Assembly (NCBI GenBank): GCA_030538235.1
Contig: JAUNUJ010000001.1
Coordinates: forward strand, 170,978-234,977
DNA from: Alcaligenaceae bacterium
Lineage (GTDB): Bacteria; Pseudomonadota; Gammaproteobacteria; Burkholderiales; Burkholderiaceae_B
Reading direction: 5' to 3'
DNA length: 64,000 nucleotides
The notes under the pieces were generated by a model. That model was not told the DNA's origin. It did no database searches and saw only the letters and a program-made list of their open reading frames with translations. The position numbers and the translations under genes were made by a program. Positions 26,725-35,882 of the stretch are shown here, piece after piece (the stretch's first letter is position 1; each line of letters begins with the position of its first letter).

Positions 26725-27632
26725 CCAGGGTTGCTGCTTTATTTTCTTGGTTGCCGACACGTGAGCGTTTGAGTATTGTGCCGCCCTACGCGTGGCTTAT
26801 TTTGACACTCTTAGTGCCATTTTTAATTGTATTAAAAATCAGCTTTGCTGAGTCCATTTTTGGTCAACCACCGTATTCACAGCTTGTAGAGTACAAGGAT
26901 AGTGTCTTACGTTTTGCGCTCTATCTTGAAAGCTACATTACTTTATTTACCGATACCCTCTTTGTAGAGGCTTATTTACGCTCTATTAAAATGGCGGCGA
27001 TTACAACGCTATTTTGTATTTTGATTGGCTATCCGATGGCATATTTTATTGCTCAAGCCAATCCTAAAACGCGTAATTTACTGTTACTTGGGGTGATTTT
27101 GCCTTTCTGGACCTCTTTGCTTTTAAGAGTCTATGCGTGGGCCGGGATATTGCGCAACGAGGGTTTGTTAAATAACTTTTTAATGTGGACAGGCATTATA
27201 GATACGCCAATTGAACTGTATCGTACTGATATAGCGGTGTATATCGGTTTGATTTATACCTATTTGCCGTTTTTTATTTTGCCGCTTTACACCAATTTAT
27301 TAAAACATGATAAGCGCTTGCTTGATGCGGCTTATGACCTTGGCGCCAGACCCATCAAAGCCTTTATCAGTATTACCTTACCACTATCGATTTCGGGGGT
27401 GATTGCAGGCTCTATGTTGGTCTTTATTCCTTCGGTGGGTGAATATGTGATTCCGGAGTTATTAGGCGGCACCAACACCTATATGATTGGTCGTGTGATG
27501 TGGGATCAGTACTTTACCAACTCGAATTGGCCAATGGCCGCAGCGATTGCGGTCGTTATGTTGTTGATTTTATTAATCCCGTTGGTATTGTTTCAGATTA
27601 ACCAAGCCAAGCAGTATAAGGAGCAAGACTAA
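26721..27632 (+). CDS. potH: Polyamine ABC transporter permease 1
   Basis: A 303-aa permease with six transmembrane helices and the EAA loop DAAYDLGARPIKAFISITLPLS that docks on PotG. A long periplasmic loop after the first helix (residues ~40-80) is normal for PotH. It overlaps potG by four bases, and potI starts in its stop codon (TAATG). Confidence 0.93.
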   Translation: MTRVAALFSWLPTRERLSIVPPYAWLILTLLVPFLIVLKISFAESIFGQPPYSQLVEYKDSVLRFALYLESYITLFTDTLFVEAYLRSIKMAAITTLFCILIGYPMAYFIAQANPKTRNLLLLGVILPFWTSLLLRVYAWAGILRNEGLLNNFLMWTGIIDTPIELYRTDIAVYIGLIYTYLPFFILPLYTNLLKHDKRLLDAAYDLGARPIKAFISITLPLSISGVIAGSMLVFIPSVGEYVIPELLGGTNTYMIGRVMWDQYFTNSNWPMAAAIAVVMLLILLIPLVLFQINQAKQYKEQD

Positions 27633-28432
27633 TGAAACTAGGTACGTGGTTTAAATACTTTGTTTTTATTCTTGGTTTCGGCTTTTTGTATTTGCCAATT
27701 GTGTCATTGATCGTGTTCTCTTTCAATGACTCGGCCTTACAATCAACTTGGACCGGTTTTTCTTTGCGTTGGTATCAAAGTTTGTTGAGTGATACTAATC
27801 TCTTAAGAGCGGCTTGGCTATCCATTAAGATCGCTGTGTTGTCGGCAACGGCTGCGGTGGTAGTGGGTACTTGGGCTGCCTATGTATTGGTTCGCAAGGG
27901 ACCTTTTTTAGGTTTTCCAGTGTTTATCGGTATGTTAAACGCGCCTTTAGTAATTCCTGAGGTGATTCTTGGGGTGTCGATTTTATTGATGATTATCGAG
28001 CTACGGGCCCTTATCGGTTTTCCGGTTGAAAATGGCATGTTTACCATCTGGGTAGGGCATGTGGTCCTTTGTGTGGCCTATGTTTCAGTGGTGGTGTCGT
28101 CACGAATTCGTGAACTTGATCGCTCTCTAGAAGAAGCCGCACTCGATTTAGGTGCGACTCCGCTCAAGGTGTTTTTCAGTATTGTCTTGCCTTTAATCGC
28201 ACCGGCCATGGTGGCCGCTTGGTTACTGGCATTTACTTTGTCGATGGATGATGTGGTGATTGCTTCTTTCCTCAATGGGCCGGGCTATACTACCTTGCCG
28301 GTGGAAGTGTTTTCACGGGTCAGACTTGGCATTAAGCCTGAGGTCAATGCCCTAGCAACCATCATGATTCTTATTGTCGGTGTTTGTGTCATAATCGGCA
28401 ATCGAATACAGTTTAGAAAGAGCGAGAGTTAA
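27632..28432 (+). CDS. potI: Polyamine ABC transporter permease 2
   Basis: A 266-aa permease with six helices. The opening SLIVFSFNDS followed by W-T-G-F-S-L-R-W-Y is the standard PotI/PotC N-terminal segment, and the EAA loop reads EEAALDLGATPLKVFFSIVLPL. It pairs with PotH in the membrane. It starts one base into the potH stop, so potG-H-I translation is coupled. A strong terminator lies directly behind it. Confidence 0.93.
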   Translation: MKLGTWFKYFVFILGFGFLYLPIVSLIVFSFNDSALQSTWTGFSLRWYQSLLSDTNLLRAAWLSIKIAVLSATAAVVVGTWAAYVLVRKGPFLGFPVFIGMLNAPLVIPEVILGVSILLMIIELRALIGFPVENGMFTIWVGHVVLCVAYVSVVVSSRIRELDRSLEEAALDLGATPLKVFFSIVLPLIAPAMVAAWLLAFTLSMDDVVIASFLNGPGYTTLPVEVFSRVRLGIKPEVNALATIMILIVGVCVIIGNRIQFRKSES

Positions 28433-28443
28433 AATAGCACTTA

Positions 28444-28472
28444 AGCGGCCAGTTTTGGCCGCTGCTGTTTTT
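28444..28472 (+). terminator. Terminator of the pot operon
   Basis: Perfect 8-bp GC-rich stem AGCGGCCA / TGGCCGCT with a 4-nt loop, followed after a few bases by five Ts. It ends potFGHI. Confidence 0.85.
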
Positions 28473-28501
28473 AATCCGTTCTACATAATCAAGGTGTATT
28501 A

Positions 28502-28849
28502 ATGACATTTAAATTATTTGGTCTGAAGCGCTGCAGTACTTGTGTAAAAGCTAGAAAGTTTCTCGAAACTCACGGTTATGAGCTTGAAATTATCGACGTC
28601 CGTGAGCAAGTGCCGACGGCTGAGCAATTAAGCGAGTGGGCGGCGGCCCTCGGTTGGGACAAATTAATTAACAAAGCCTCTCAGACTTGGCGTCAATTAG
28701 ACCAAGCAGAGCGTGAACTCTCCACCGATGAGCAACGTATTGCTTTGGTCCAAGCAAATCCCAGTCTGATGAAGCGTCCCTTATTGGTTTATCAAGACGG
28801 TTTTAAACTAGGGTTTTCTGAAAAATCATATCAGGAGTTAATAGCATGA
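28502..28849 (+). CDS. ArsC/Spx-like thioredoxin-fold protein (YffB type)
   Basis: A 115-aa protein of the ArsC-like thioredoxin superfamily. The active-site region is KRCSTCVKARKFL, with cysteines in a CxxC arrangement where E. coli YffB has a single Cys. The remainder (TWRQLDQAER, PSLMKRPLLV, LGFSEKSYQEL) is the YffB pattern rather than true arsenate reductase; the conserved RPL motif is present. YffB-like proteins bind glutathione; their role is not settled. Its stop overlaps the rpiA start as ATGA, so they form a two-gene unit. Confidence 0.85.
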   Translation: MTFKLFGLKRCSTCVKARKFLETHGYELEIIDVREQVPTAEQLSEWAAALGWDKLINKASQTWRQLDQAERELSTDEQRIALVQANPSLMKRPLLVYQDGFKLGFSEKSYQELIA

Positions 28850-29526
28850 GTCTTAGTCAGGATCAGTTAAAACAACAAGTGGCTGAAGCGGCGGTAGAGT
28901 ATATACGCGAGTTCTTTAGTCCGGACGCTGTGATTGGCGTCGGTACAGGTTCAACAGCTGATCTGTTTATCGATGCCTTGGCTCAGCACAAAGATCAATT
29001 TAAAGGCGCTGTGGCTAGCTCTGAGCGCACCGCAGAGCGTTTGCAGGGTCATGGCATCAAGGTCTTTGAACTGAATGATATCGACTCCATGCCGGTTTAT
29101 GTGGACGGCGCTGATGAGGTCAATCCTAAACTACAGATGATTAAGGGTGGTGGTGGCGCTCTGACTCGTGAGAAAATCGTCGCTTCGGTGGCAGAGCGTT
29201 TTGTTTGTATCGTCGATGAATCAAAGTGGGTTGAGCAGTTAGGTCATTTCAAGATTCCTTTGGAAGTGATTCAAATAGCAGTCAATGCTGTCAGTAATCA
29301 GCTTAAATCTCTGGGCGCTAGCGAGATATTAGAGCGAGTAGGGTTTATTAGTGATAATGGTCATCCGATCCTTGATGTGGCCGGTTTTCGCTTAGAAGAT
29401 GCAACGGCCTTAGAGCAGCAGATTAATCAGATACCTGGCGTAGTTACTTGCGGTTTGTTTGCCCTTGAGCCGGCAAGCATCGTTTTAATGGCTAGTCAGC
29501 AAGGCGTAAAAACAATTAAAATCTGA
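28846..29526 (+). CDS. rpiA: Ribose-5-phosphate isomerase A
   Basis: A 226-aa isomerase interconverting ribose-5-phosphate and ribulose-5-phosphate. The family signatures are GVGTGSTADLFIDAL, the catalytic segment VDGADEVNP (Asp) and KGGGGALTREKIVA (Glu and Lys), and the later VDESKWVEQLG. Length is normal. It overlaps the YffB-like gene by four bases. Confidence 0.95.
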   Translation: MSLSQDQLKQQVAEAAVEYIREFFSPDAVIGVGTGSTADLFIDALAQHKDQFKGAVASSERTAERLQGHGIKVFELNDIDSMPVYVDGADEVNPKLQMIKGGGGALTREKIVASVAERFVCIVDESKWVEQLGHFKIPLEVIQIAVNAVSNQLKSLGASEILERVGFISDNGHPILDVAGFRLEDATALEQQINQIPGVVTCGLFALEPASIVLMASQQGVKTIKI

Positions 29527-29586
29527 TGTCATTGAATAGTAATATTTACCTTTTACAATAGAATAATTTTCATAATGGAGTGTCAG

Positions 29587-30339
29587 ATGATTGAACAACA
29601 CACAAGTACTCGCTATGGTGAGTCTTTAGAGAAAATTCGTTCTCAGTTTCTGCGCATGGGCGGTTTAGTTGAGTCGATGATCAATGACTCAGTTGAAGCC
29701 TTGAGTACCGGCAATATGGCCTTGGTAGAGCGCGTTTTTGAGTATGAAGTTGAAGTAAATACCTTGGAAGTCGAGACCGACTCCTTAATTACAGAGGTTA
29801 TTGCCCGTCAGCAACCTGCAGCCATTGACTTACGTTTGCTTTTATCGGTTACCAAGATGCTTACCGACTTAGAGCGTTGTGGCGATGAGTCAGAAAAAAT
29901 GGCCCGCACCGTACGTCGCCTCTACGACCAACAAGCGCGTTTTGAACCTATCGTCGAACTGAGTTATATGGGTAGCTTAGTTTCCAAAAACTTGCATGAT
30001 GTATTGGATGCTTTTGCTCGTTTTGACCCGGTAGCTGCTGCAGAAGTTGTTCGTACTGATAAAAGAATCAACAAAGAATGGCGTAGTGTTTTACGCGAAA
30101 CCAGTAGCTTTATGATTGAGGATCCACGTACTATTACGGCTGCGATAGACTTGATGTTTATGGCGCGTTCTTTAGAGCGTATCGGTGATCATGCTAAAAA
30201 CATGGCTGAGCGTGTTATTTATACCGTTCAGGGTGAAGATGTGCGACACACCGGCAACAAAAACATCCTTAAAGTCGCTGCCAGAGATAGCATTAATGTA
30301 CCTAGCGACCCCGATGCTGACGATGATTCAGATAACTAA
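29587..30339 (+). CDS. phoU: Phosphate transport regulator PhoU
   Basis: A 250-aa all-helical protein with two PhoU three-helix repeats; the metal-binding ExxxD and DLxRxGD-type motifs appear as TDLERCGDESEKMA and SLERIGDHAKNMAE. PhoU links the Pst transporter to the PhoR kinase and represses the Pho regulon when phosphate is plentiful. ATG 29587 follows GGAG by seven bases; an in-frame ATG at 29575 forms part of that ribosome site. Unusually, no pst or phoBR gene is beside it in this window. Confidence 0.93.
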   Translation: MIEQHTSTRYGESLEKIRSQFLRMGGLVESMINDSVEALSTGNMALVERVFEYEVEVNTLEVETDSLITEVIARQQPAAIDLRLLLSVTKMLTDLERCGDESEKMARTVRRLYDQQARFEPIVELSYMGSLVSKNLHDVLDAFARFDPVAAAEVVRTDKRINKEWRSVLRETSSFMIEDPRTITAAIDLMFMARSLERIGDHAKNMAERVIYTVQGEDVRHTGNKNILKVAARDSINVPSDPDADDDSDN

Positions 30340-30369
30340 TCATTCAGTCTAGCTGATATTCCTCTATTT

Positions 30370-30412
30370 CAAAGCCCGTTTAGCTATAAAGCTTTACGGG
30401 CTTTGTTCCTTT
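30370..30412. terminator. Terminator between phoU and fdsD
   Basis: A perfect 10-bp stem CAAAGCCCGT / ACGGGCTTTG with a 16-nt loop, followed by a T-rich run. It separates the convergent phoU and fds transcripts and may act on both. Confidence 0.8.
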
Positions 30413-30435
30413 AACTGTGATGTTAATTTAATTGT

Positions 30436-30675
30436 TCAACTAAGGTTCTTCAAAAGATAGTTAAAAGCCTTTAAGGCAAAATCATTGATTTGTCCCTCCG
30501 GGCTTTGACCGTCAGGGTAATGCTGCAGATAGCGAGCGATAGACTCACGCATACGTGGTTCCCAAAAGGCGCGAATATGTCCGGCCATATCGGCAACCGC
30601 GATTGAGTGATCGGGCATGGTTTCATAAAAGGTGCCAATATCATTAAGCATTTTAATTAGTGGTGCTGTTTCCAT
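30436..30675 (-). CDS. fdsD: NAD-dependent formate dehydrogenase delta subunit
   Basis: A 79-aa protein matching the FdsD/FdhD-delta family: the opening LIKMLNDIGTFYE, then DMAGHIRAFWEPRMR and a short tail. FdsD is a small non-redox subunit of the soluble FdsABG complex, believed to aid assembly or stability. It lies nine bases after fdsA. The accessory gene fdsC, usually between fdsA and fdsD in Cupriavidus-type operons, is not here. Confidence 0.85.
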   Translation of the reverse strand: METAPLIKMLNDIGTFYETMPDHSIAVADMAGHIRAFWEPRMRESIARYLQHYPDGQSPEGQINDFALKAFNYLLKNLS

Positions 30676-30684
30676 CGTTTTCTC

Positions 30685-33549
30685 TTAATCTTCCTGCAAG
30701 GATCCAGCGAATTCACGCTGTTTTTTATCCTCTTGATGCCAACGTTTTTGCCAATCGGAGCTGTCCGCTGCCACTTTTTGTACTTCGACCGCAGTCACTT
30801 TATACTCTGGACAGTTAGTTGCCCAATCGGAGTTATCGGTGGTAATAACATTGGCACCGGAGCTGGGGTGGTGGAAAGTGGTATAAACCACGCTTGGCTG
30901 CATGCGCATCGAAACATCGGCACGTAATACGGTCTCACCGCTACGGCTCGCCAATTTAACAAAATCGCCATGCTTAATACCTCTATCTGAAGCATCTTGC
31001 GGGTGGATTTCCAGTACATCCTCAGCGTGCCAGTAGTGATTACTGGTGCGTCGAGTTTGCGCACCGACATTGTACTGACTTAAAATACGTCCAGTGGTTA
31101 ATAACAGCGGGTAGCGTTTATTGACACGTTCACTGGTCGGGATATAGGTGGTCGGTATAAATAACCCCTTGCCGTTGTCACGTGAGAAACTATCAATATG
31201 CATAATAGGTGAGCCCTCAGGGTACTGATTGTTGCATGGCCATTGCACACTACCACCCATTTTTTCAATAAATTCATAACTGACATTGGCAAAGGTTGGG
31301 GTAAGACGGGCGATTTCATCCATAATTTCGCGAGGATGTTGATAATTCATTTCATAGCCTAGTGCCTTGGCTAAGGCCACCGTGATTTCCCAGTCTGCTT
31401 TAGCAGAACGGGGTCGAGTTACTTTACGTACCCGTGAGATACGGCGTTCGGCATTGGTAAAGGTACCATCTTTTTCTAAGAAAGAGGAACCGGGCAAAAA
31501 TACATGGGCAAATTTAGCCGTTTCATTTAAGAATAAATCCTGCACGATCACGCATTCCATGGCACGGAGTGCCGCCTCAACATGTTGAGTATTCGGGTCA
31601 GATTGCAGAATATCTTCGCCTTGGCAGTAAAGTGCTTTGAAACTACCACTTAATGCGGCATTAAACATATTAGGAATTCTGAGTCCGGGCTCCGGATTAA
31701 TACTTACACCCCAAGCTTTCTCAAAAGACGTGCGCACGTTATTATTAGACACATGGCGATAACCCGGTAATTCATGGGGGAAGGAGCCCATATCGCAAGA
31801 GCCTTGGACATTATTTTGACCACGCAAGGGATTCACACCGACCCCTGACTTGCCGAGGTTGCCGGTCAGCATGGCTAGGTTAGCAATGGCCATCACAGCA
31901 GTTGAGCCTTGCGCGTGTTCGGTAACACCTAAGCCATAATAAATCGCTGCCTTGCCACCGCCGGCATATAATCTAGCCGCTGCACGAATGGTGTCAGCAG
32001 CCACACCGCTATGCTCAGCTACGGTTTCGGGAGAGTTATCGTCTCGACAAATAAAATCAAGCCAGCTCTTGAAAGACGCTTCTTCACAACGAGATGCCAC
32101 AAAACCTTGGTCGTAAAGTCCTTCTTTGACAATAACGTGGGCAAAGGCATTAAGTATAGCGACGTTAGTCCCCGGTCTTAAGGCGAGATGGTAATCGGCT
32201 TTGATATGAGCAGAAGAGACGAGATTGGTGGCACGTGGGTCAATAACAATTAGTTTGGCGCCTTCACGAATTCGACGCTTCATGCGTGAAGCGAAAACCG
32301 GATGAGCATCACTGGGATTAGCGCCCATCACAACAATCACATCACTATCAGCAACTGACTCAAAGGTTTGGGTGCCAGCTGATTCACCGAGGGTCTGTTT
32401 AAGACCAAATCCGGTAGGGGAGTGGCAAACGCGGGCGCAAGTGTCGACGTTATTATTGCCAAAACCAGCGCGCACTAATTTTTGTACTAAATAGCTTTCT
32501 TCGTTGGTACAGCGCGAGGAGGTGATGCCGCCAACGGCATCAATGCCGTATTTACTCTGGATGCGTTTAATTTCTGCGGCAGCATAGTTAATCGCTTCTT
32601 CCCAGCTGACCTGTCGCCATGCTTCATTAATGTTAGAGCGGATCATTGGGGTCGTGATGCGATCAGGGTGATCAACATAGCCCCAAGCGAAACGTCCTTT
32701 GACGCAGGCATGACCCTCGTTGGCTTTACCGTCTTTCCATGGGGTCATGCGAATAATTTCTTCGCCTTTGAGCTCAGCTTTTAGACCGCAACCCACACCG
32801 CAATAAGCGCAGGTAGTGACGACCGCATGGGTGGGTTGGCCTTTAGCGATCACAGTATTTTCAATTAAGGCTCCGGTGGGGCAATCATTAACACAAGCGC
32901 CACAGGAGACGCAATCACTTTCAAGAAAATTGCTATTGGCTCCAGTGCTGATTACTGAATCAAAGCCACGATTTTCCACGGTGAGAGCAAAGGTGCCCTG
33001 GGTTTCTTCACAGGCTCTGACACAGCGACTACAGACAATACACAAACTGGGGTCAAAAGTAAAATAAGGATTGGAGTCATCGATTGTTGATTGACGGTGA
33101 TTAACGCCATCAAAACCATAACGCACCTCGCGTAACCCGACCTGACCCACGGTATCTTGTAGCTCACAATTGCCATTGGCTGGGCAGGTCAAGCAGTCCA
33201 AAGGATGGTCAGAAATATAGAGCTCCATCACATGGCGTCGCAAATCATTTAATCGCTTATTTTCCGTGGTGACGACTAGGCCTTCTTCTACCGGGGTGGT
33301 ACAAGAGGCCGGAAAGCCACGTCGCCCTTCAATTTGTACCAAACAAACACGACAAGAGCCAAAAGCTTCTAGAGCCTCAGTGGCACATAATTTGGGAATA
33401 GTGATGCCAGCTATCATGGCAGCACGCATAATTGAGGTGCCGGCCGGTACTTCTACCGGATGGTCGTCGATGGTTAATTTAATTAAAACATCACTGGTGA
33501 CTTCGGGTGTACCCAAGTCACGGTTACGTATGACAACGGTTTCTAACAT
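30685..33549 (-). CDS. fdsA: NAD-dependent formate dehydrogenase alpha subunit (Mo/W, Fe-S)
   Basis: A 954-aa catalytic subunit. Residues ~20-110 hold a NuoG-like 2Fe-2S domain (CRVCLVQIEG, later DHPLDCLTC...), then 4Fe-4S clusters (CIVCSRCVRACEE and CVSCGACVNDCPTGA), then the molybdopterin domain starting with its own 4Fe-4S motif (CAYCGVGC). The active-site residue is cysteine, in CARVCHSPTG, not selenocysteine. A C-terminal molybdopterin-dinucleotide-binding domain (~830-930) ends the protein. It oxidises formate to CO2 and passes electrons to FdsBG and NAD. Start overlaps the end of fdsB by seven bases. Confidence 0.95.
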   Translation of the reverse strand: MLETVVIRNRDLGTPEVTSDVLIKLTIDDHPVEVPAGTSIMRAAMIAGITIPKLCATEALEAFGSCRVCLVQIEGRRGFPASCTTPVEEGLVVTTENKRLNDLRRHVMELYISDHPLDCLTCPANGNCELQDTVGQVGLREVRYGFDGVNHRQSTIDDSNPYFTFDPSLCIVCSRCVRACEETQGTFALTVENRGFDSVISTGANSNFLESDCVSCGACVNDCPTGALIENTVIAKGQPTHAVVTTCAYCGVGCGLKAELKGEEIIRMTPWKDGKANEGHACVKGRFAWGYVDHPDRITTPMIRSNINEAWRQVSWEEAINYAAAEIKRIQSKYGIDAVGGITSSRCTNEESYLVQKLVRAGFGNNNVDTCARVCHSPTGFGLKQTLGESAGTQTFESVADSDVIVVMGANPSDAHPVFASRMKRRIREGAKLIVIDPRATNLVSSAHIKADYHLALRPGTNVAILNAFAHVIVKEGLYDQGFVASRCEEASFKSWLDFICRDDNSPETVAEHSGVAADTIRAAARLYAGGGKAAIYYGLGVTEHAQGSTAVMAIANLAMLTGNLGKSGVGVNPLRGQNNVQGSCDMGSFPHELPGYRHVSNNNVRTSFEKAWGVSINPEPGLRIPNMFNAALSGSFKALYCQGEDILQSDPNTQHVEAALRAMECVIVQDLFLNETAKFAHVFLPGSSFLEKDGTFTNAERRISRVRKVTRPRSAKADWEITVALAKALGYEMNYQHPREIMDEIARLTPTFANVSYEFIEKMGGSVQWPCNNQYPEGSPIMHIDSFSRDNGKGLFIPTTYIPTSERVNKRYPLLLTTGRILSQYNVGAQTRRTSNHYWHAEDVLEIHPQDASDRGIKHGDFVKLASRSGETVLRADVSMRMQPSVVYTTFHHPSSGANVITTDNSDWATNCPEYKVTAVEVQKVAADSSDWQKRWHQEDKKQREFAGSLQED

Positions 33550-35111
33550 GATTCTGTACCTATGGAGTCGGCATAATTACTTTTGAAATCTTCAGGGTAT
33601 TTTTTTAAGGCAGATAGTACCGGCATCGGTGCCATTCCGCCTAAAGCACATAGTGAGCCTGCCAGCATGGTGTCACACAGATCATGCAGTAGGGCAGTAT
33701 TGTCTTCGGGGTGGATATTTTGACGGATTTTTTGGATAACCTCGACGCCGCGTCTAGCACCAATTCGACAGGGCGTGCATTTACCACAAGACTCGATAGC
33801 ACAGAATTCCATAGCGTATTCGGCCATTTGCCCTAGGTTGGTATTGTTGTCAAAGGCAACGATGCCGCCATGACCAATCATCGCCTCGATTGCCGCATAA
33901 GCCTCGTAGTCCAAGGGCGTATCCCATTCATCAGGTGAGAGGTAAGAGCCTAATGGGCCGCCTACTTGCACTGTTTTTAAGGGTAAACCGCTAGCACTAC
34001 CAGCGCCAAAATCATAAATCAACTCATTTAAACTTAAACCAAAGGCCTTTTCAACCAAACCACCCTGTTTAATATTGCCTGCCAGTTGAAAAGCTAGGGT
34101 GCCGCGTGAGCGACCCATGCCGTAGTGCTGATAATAGTCGGCACCTTTACTCATGATGATCGGAACCGAGGCGAGCGAGACCACGTTATTAACCACGGTG
34201 GGTTTATTCATAAAGCCCTGTAGCGCCGGCAATGGGGGTTTGAAACGCACCGTGCCGCGCTTACCCTCAAGGCTATTGAGTAAAGAAGTTTCCTCACCGC
34301 AAATATAGGCACCGGCGCCTTTGCGTACCTCAAGATCGAAGCTTTGCTCCGAAGTCAGGATATTTTGCCCTAAATAATTTTTTTCATAGGCGATCGCAAT
34401 GGCTTTAGAAAGTACCTCAACGGCCAAAGGGTATTCAGATCGCACATAGATATAACCGCGCGTCGCGCCGACTGCTAAACCGGCAATAATCATCCCTTCG
34501 ATCAAGCAAAAAGGATCGCCTTCTATAAGGATACGGTCGGAAAATGTACCGGAGTCTCCCTCATCGGCATTGCAGACAATGTACTTTTGATCACTCACCG
34601 CTTGTCGCACTGTATTCCACTTGATACCGGTAGGAAACGCTGCGCCTCCGCGGCCTCGTAACCCGGAGTCTATTACTTGTTGAACGATGTCTTGAGGCTG
34701 CAAGCTAAGAGCGCGACGTAAACCGGACCAACCACCGTGATGGCTGTAATCTTCGAGTGATAGGGGATCAATGATGCCGGTTCTGGCAAAGGTTAGACGC
34801 TCTTGCTTTTTAAGATAAGGGATCTCTTCAGTCAAACCATGACACAGGGGATGATCGCTACCACTAAGCCAGTCAGCGGTAAATAGACCGTCCAAGTCTT
34901 CTGTAGTGACTGGTCCATAAGCGATACGGCCTGCGGGAGTGACGACTTCAAGTAGTGGCTCCAACCAGAGCAAACCACGCGTCCCATTACGAATGATTTG
35001 TAGTTCAACACCCTGTGCTAGGGCTTTTTCTTGAATCGGTCTGATCAGTTCCTCGACACCCATAGCGACTGCTGCGGTATCCGTCGGAATATATAGACTC
35101 ACCTGTTTCAT
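33543..35111 (-). CDS. fdsB: NAD-dependent formate dehydrogenase beta subunit (NuoF-like)
   Basis: A 522-aa flavoprotein. After an N-terminal thioredoxin-like region (~1-115) comes the NuoF-type core: the glycine-rich NADH/FMN motif GLRGRGGAAFPTG, the FMN segment ADEGDSGTFSDR, GAGAYICGEETSLLNSLEG, and the 4Fe-4S motif ESCGKCTPCRIG near the end. It holds FMN and passes electrons to NAD. Overlaps fdsG by four bases and fdsA by seven. Confidence 0.95.
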   Translation of the reverse strand: MKQVSLYIPTDTAAVAMGVEELIRPIQEKALAQGVELQIIRNGTRGLLWLEPLLEVVTPAGRIAYGPVTTEDLDGLFTADWLSGSDHPLCHGLTEEIPYLKKQERLTFARTGIIDPLSLEDYSHHGGWSGLRRALSLQPQDIVQQVIDSGLRGRGGAAFPTGIKWNTVRQAVSDQKYIVCNADEGDSGTFSDRILIEGDPFCLIEGMIIAGLAVGATRGYIYVRSEYPLAVEVLSKAIAIAYEKNYLGQNILTSEQSFDLEVRKGAGAYICGEETSLLNSLEGKRGTVRFKPPLPALQGFMNKPTVVNNVVSLASVPIIMSKGADYYQHYGMGRSRGTLAFQLAGNIKQGGLVEKAFGLSLNELIYDFGAGSASGLPLKTVQVGGPLGSYLSPDEWDTPLDYEAYAAIEAMIGHGGIVAFDNNTNLGQMAEYAMEFCAIESCGKCTPCRIGARRGVEVIQKIRQNIHPEDNTALLHDLCDTMLAGSLCALGGMAPMPVLSALKKYPEDFKSNYADSIGTESC

Positions 35112-35578
35112 GCCAAAGCCTCTTCGATAGGGGTCTTGAGCTTATCAAGGTTGAGTTTGGCCATGGCTTTGTTATTAATCATGGCGGCCGGACTCTGTGC
35201 GCACAGACCTAGGCAATAGACATTTTTAACAGTCACGTCATACGCTTTATCTTCTAAATAAAGCAGAAGTTGTTTTTTTAACTCTAGGGCACCCATGGAC
35301 TGACAGGCTTCAGCCTGGCATATTTCAATCAATACTTTGCCACCTGCTTCGGTTCTAAAGTGAGTGTAAAAAGAAATTATGCCGTGAACCTCGGCATTGG
35401 ATAAGTTTAAGGCAGTGGCTAAAGGACTCACTAGAGAAGGAGGTATAAATCCCAGCTCGTCCTGAATGCTATGCAAAATCGGTAATAAATTACCTTCTTT
35501 TGTTTGGTGCTCTGTCAAAACTTTATTTAACAAAGGGAGATGGTTTTTTTGAAAGATAAGTGGTTGATTTTCTTGCAT
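35108..35578 (-). CDS. fdsG: NAD-dependent formate dehydrogenase gamma subunit (NuoE-like)
   Basis: A 156-aa thioredoxin-like ferredoxin subunit carrying one 2Fe-2S cluster; the four ligands lie in CQAEACQSMGA and NVYCLGLCAQSPA. The helical N-terminal part (LLPILHSIQDELGFIPP, NAEVHGIISFYTHFR) is the NuoE pattern. First gene of the fdsGBAD operon, so its promoter must lie in the 304-bp gap before dctP. Confidence 0.95.
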   Translation of the reverse strand: MQENQPLIFQKNHLPLLNKVLTEHQTKEGNLLPILHSIQDELGFIPPSLVSPLATALNLSNAEVHGIISFYTHFRTEAGGKVLIEICQAEACQSMGALELKKQLLLYLEDKAYDVTVKNVYCLGLCAQSPAAMINNKAMAKLNLDKLKTPIEEALA

Positions 35579-35882
35579 GTTTTTTGCCGATCAAAAATAT
35601 ACTGTTGAATAACAATTTATCATAGCTTAGCAGACGTGCTAATCCTTTAAGAGAAAACCCTAGCGCTTAAAGAACAAAACTCAACGATGATTGAATTTTC
35701 TTCAATCTTTCTGAAAGGCCCATCAAATAAGCCTCTAAAATAAAAACACGAGTCACTTTTTGTTCTAAGTGAGAGGGGTGAGTAAAATTCAAGAGTAGTT
35801 GAAAACGAGTCATTTGTTACTGAATCGAGTTGTGTGCGATATTGATTTTTCATCGAAAAATATAATTAACGGAGACAATATC
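35579..35882. other. 304-bp divergent promoter region between fdsG and dctP
   Basis: No gene is supported here. A short hairpin, GATTGAA (35689-35695) and TTCAATC (35701-35707) with a 5-nt loop, is the only clear symmetry. Both the fds operon and the TRAP operon must start from here. I do not see convincing sigma-70 or sigma-54 hexamers. Confidence 0.4.

Noticed and set aside
28502-28849. A second arsenate reductase
   Set aside because: The TWRQLDQ and KRPLLV pattern fits YffB-like proteins; no ars genes adjoin.
30685-33549. Selenocysteine formate dehydrogenase
   Set aside because: The frame has no in-frame TGA and the active-site residue is an encoded cysteine (CARVCHSP).
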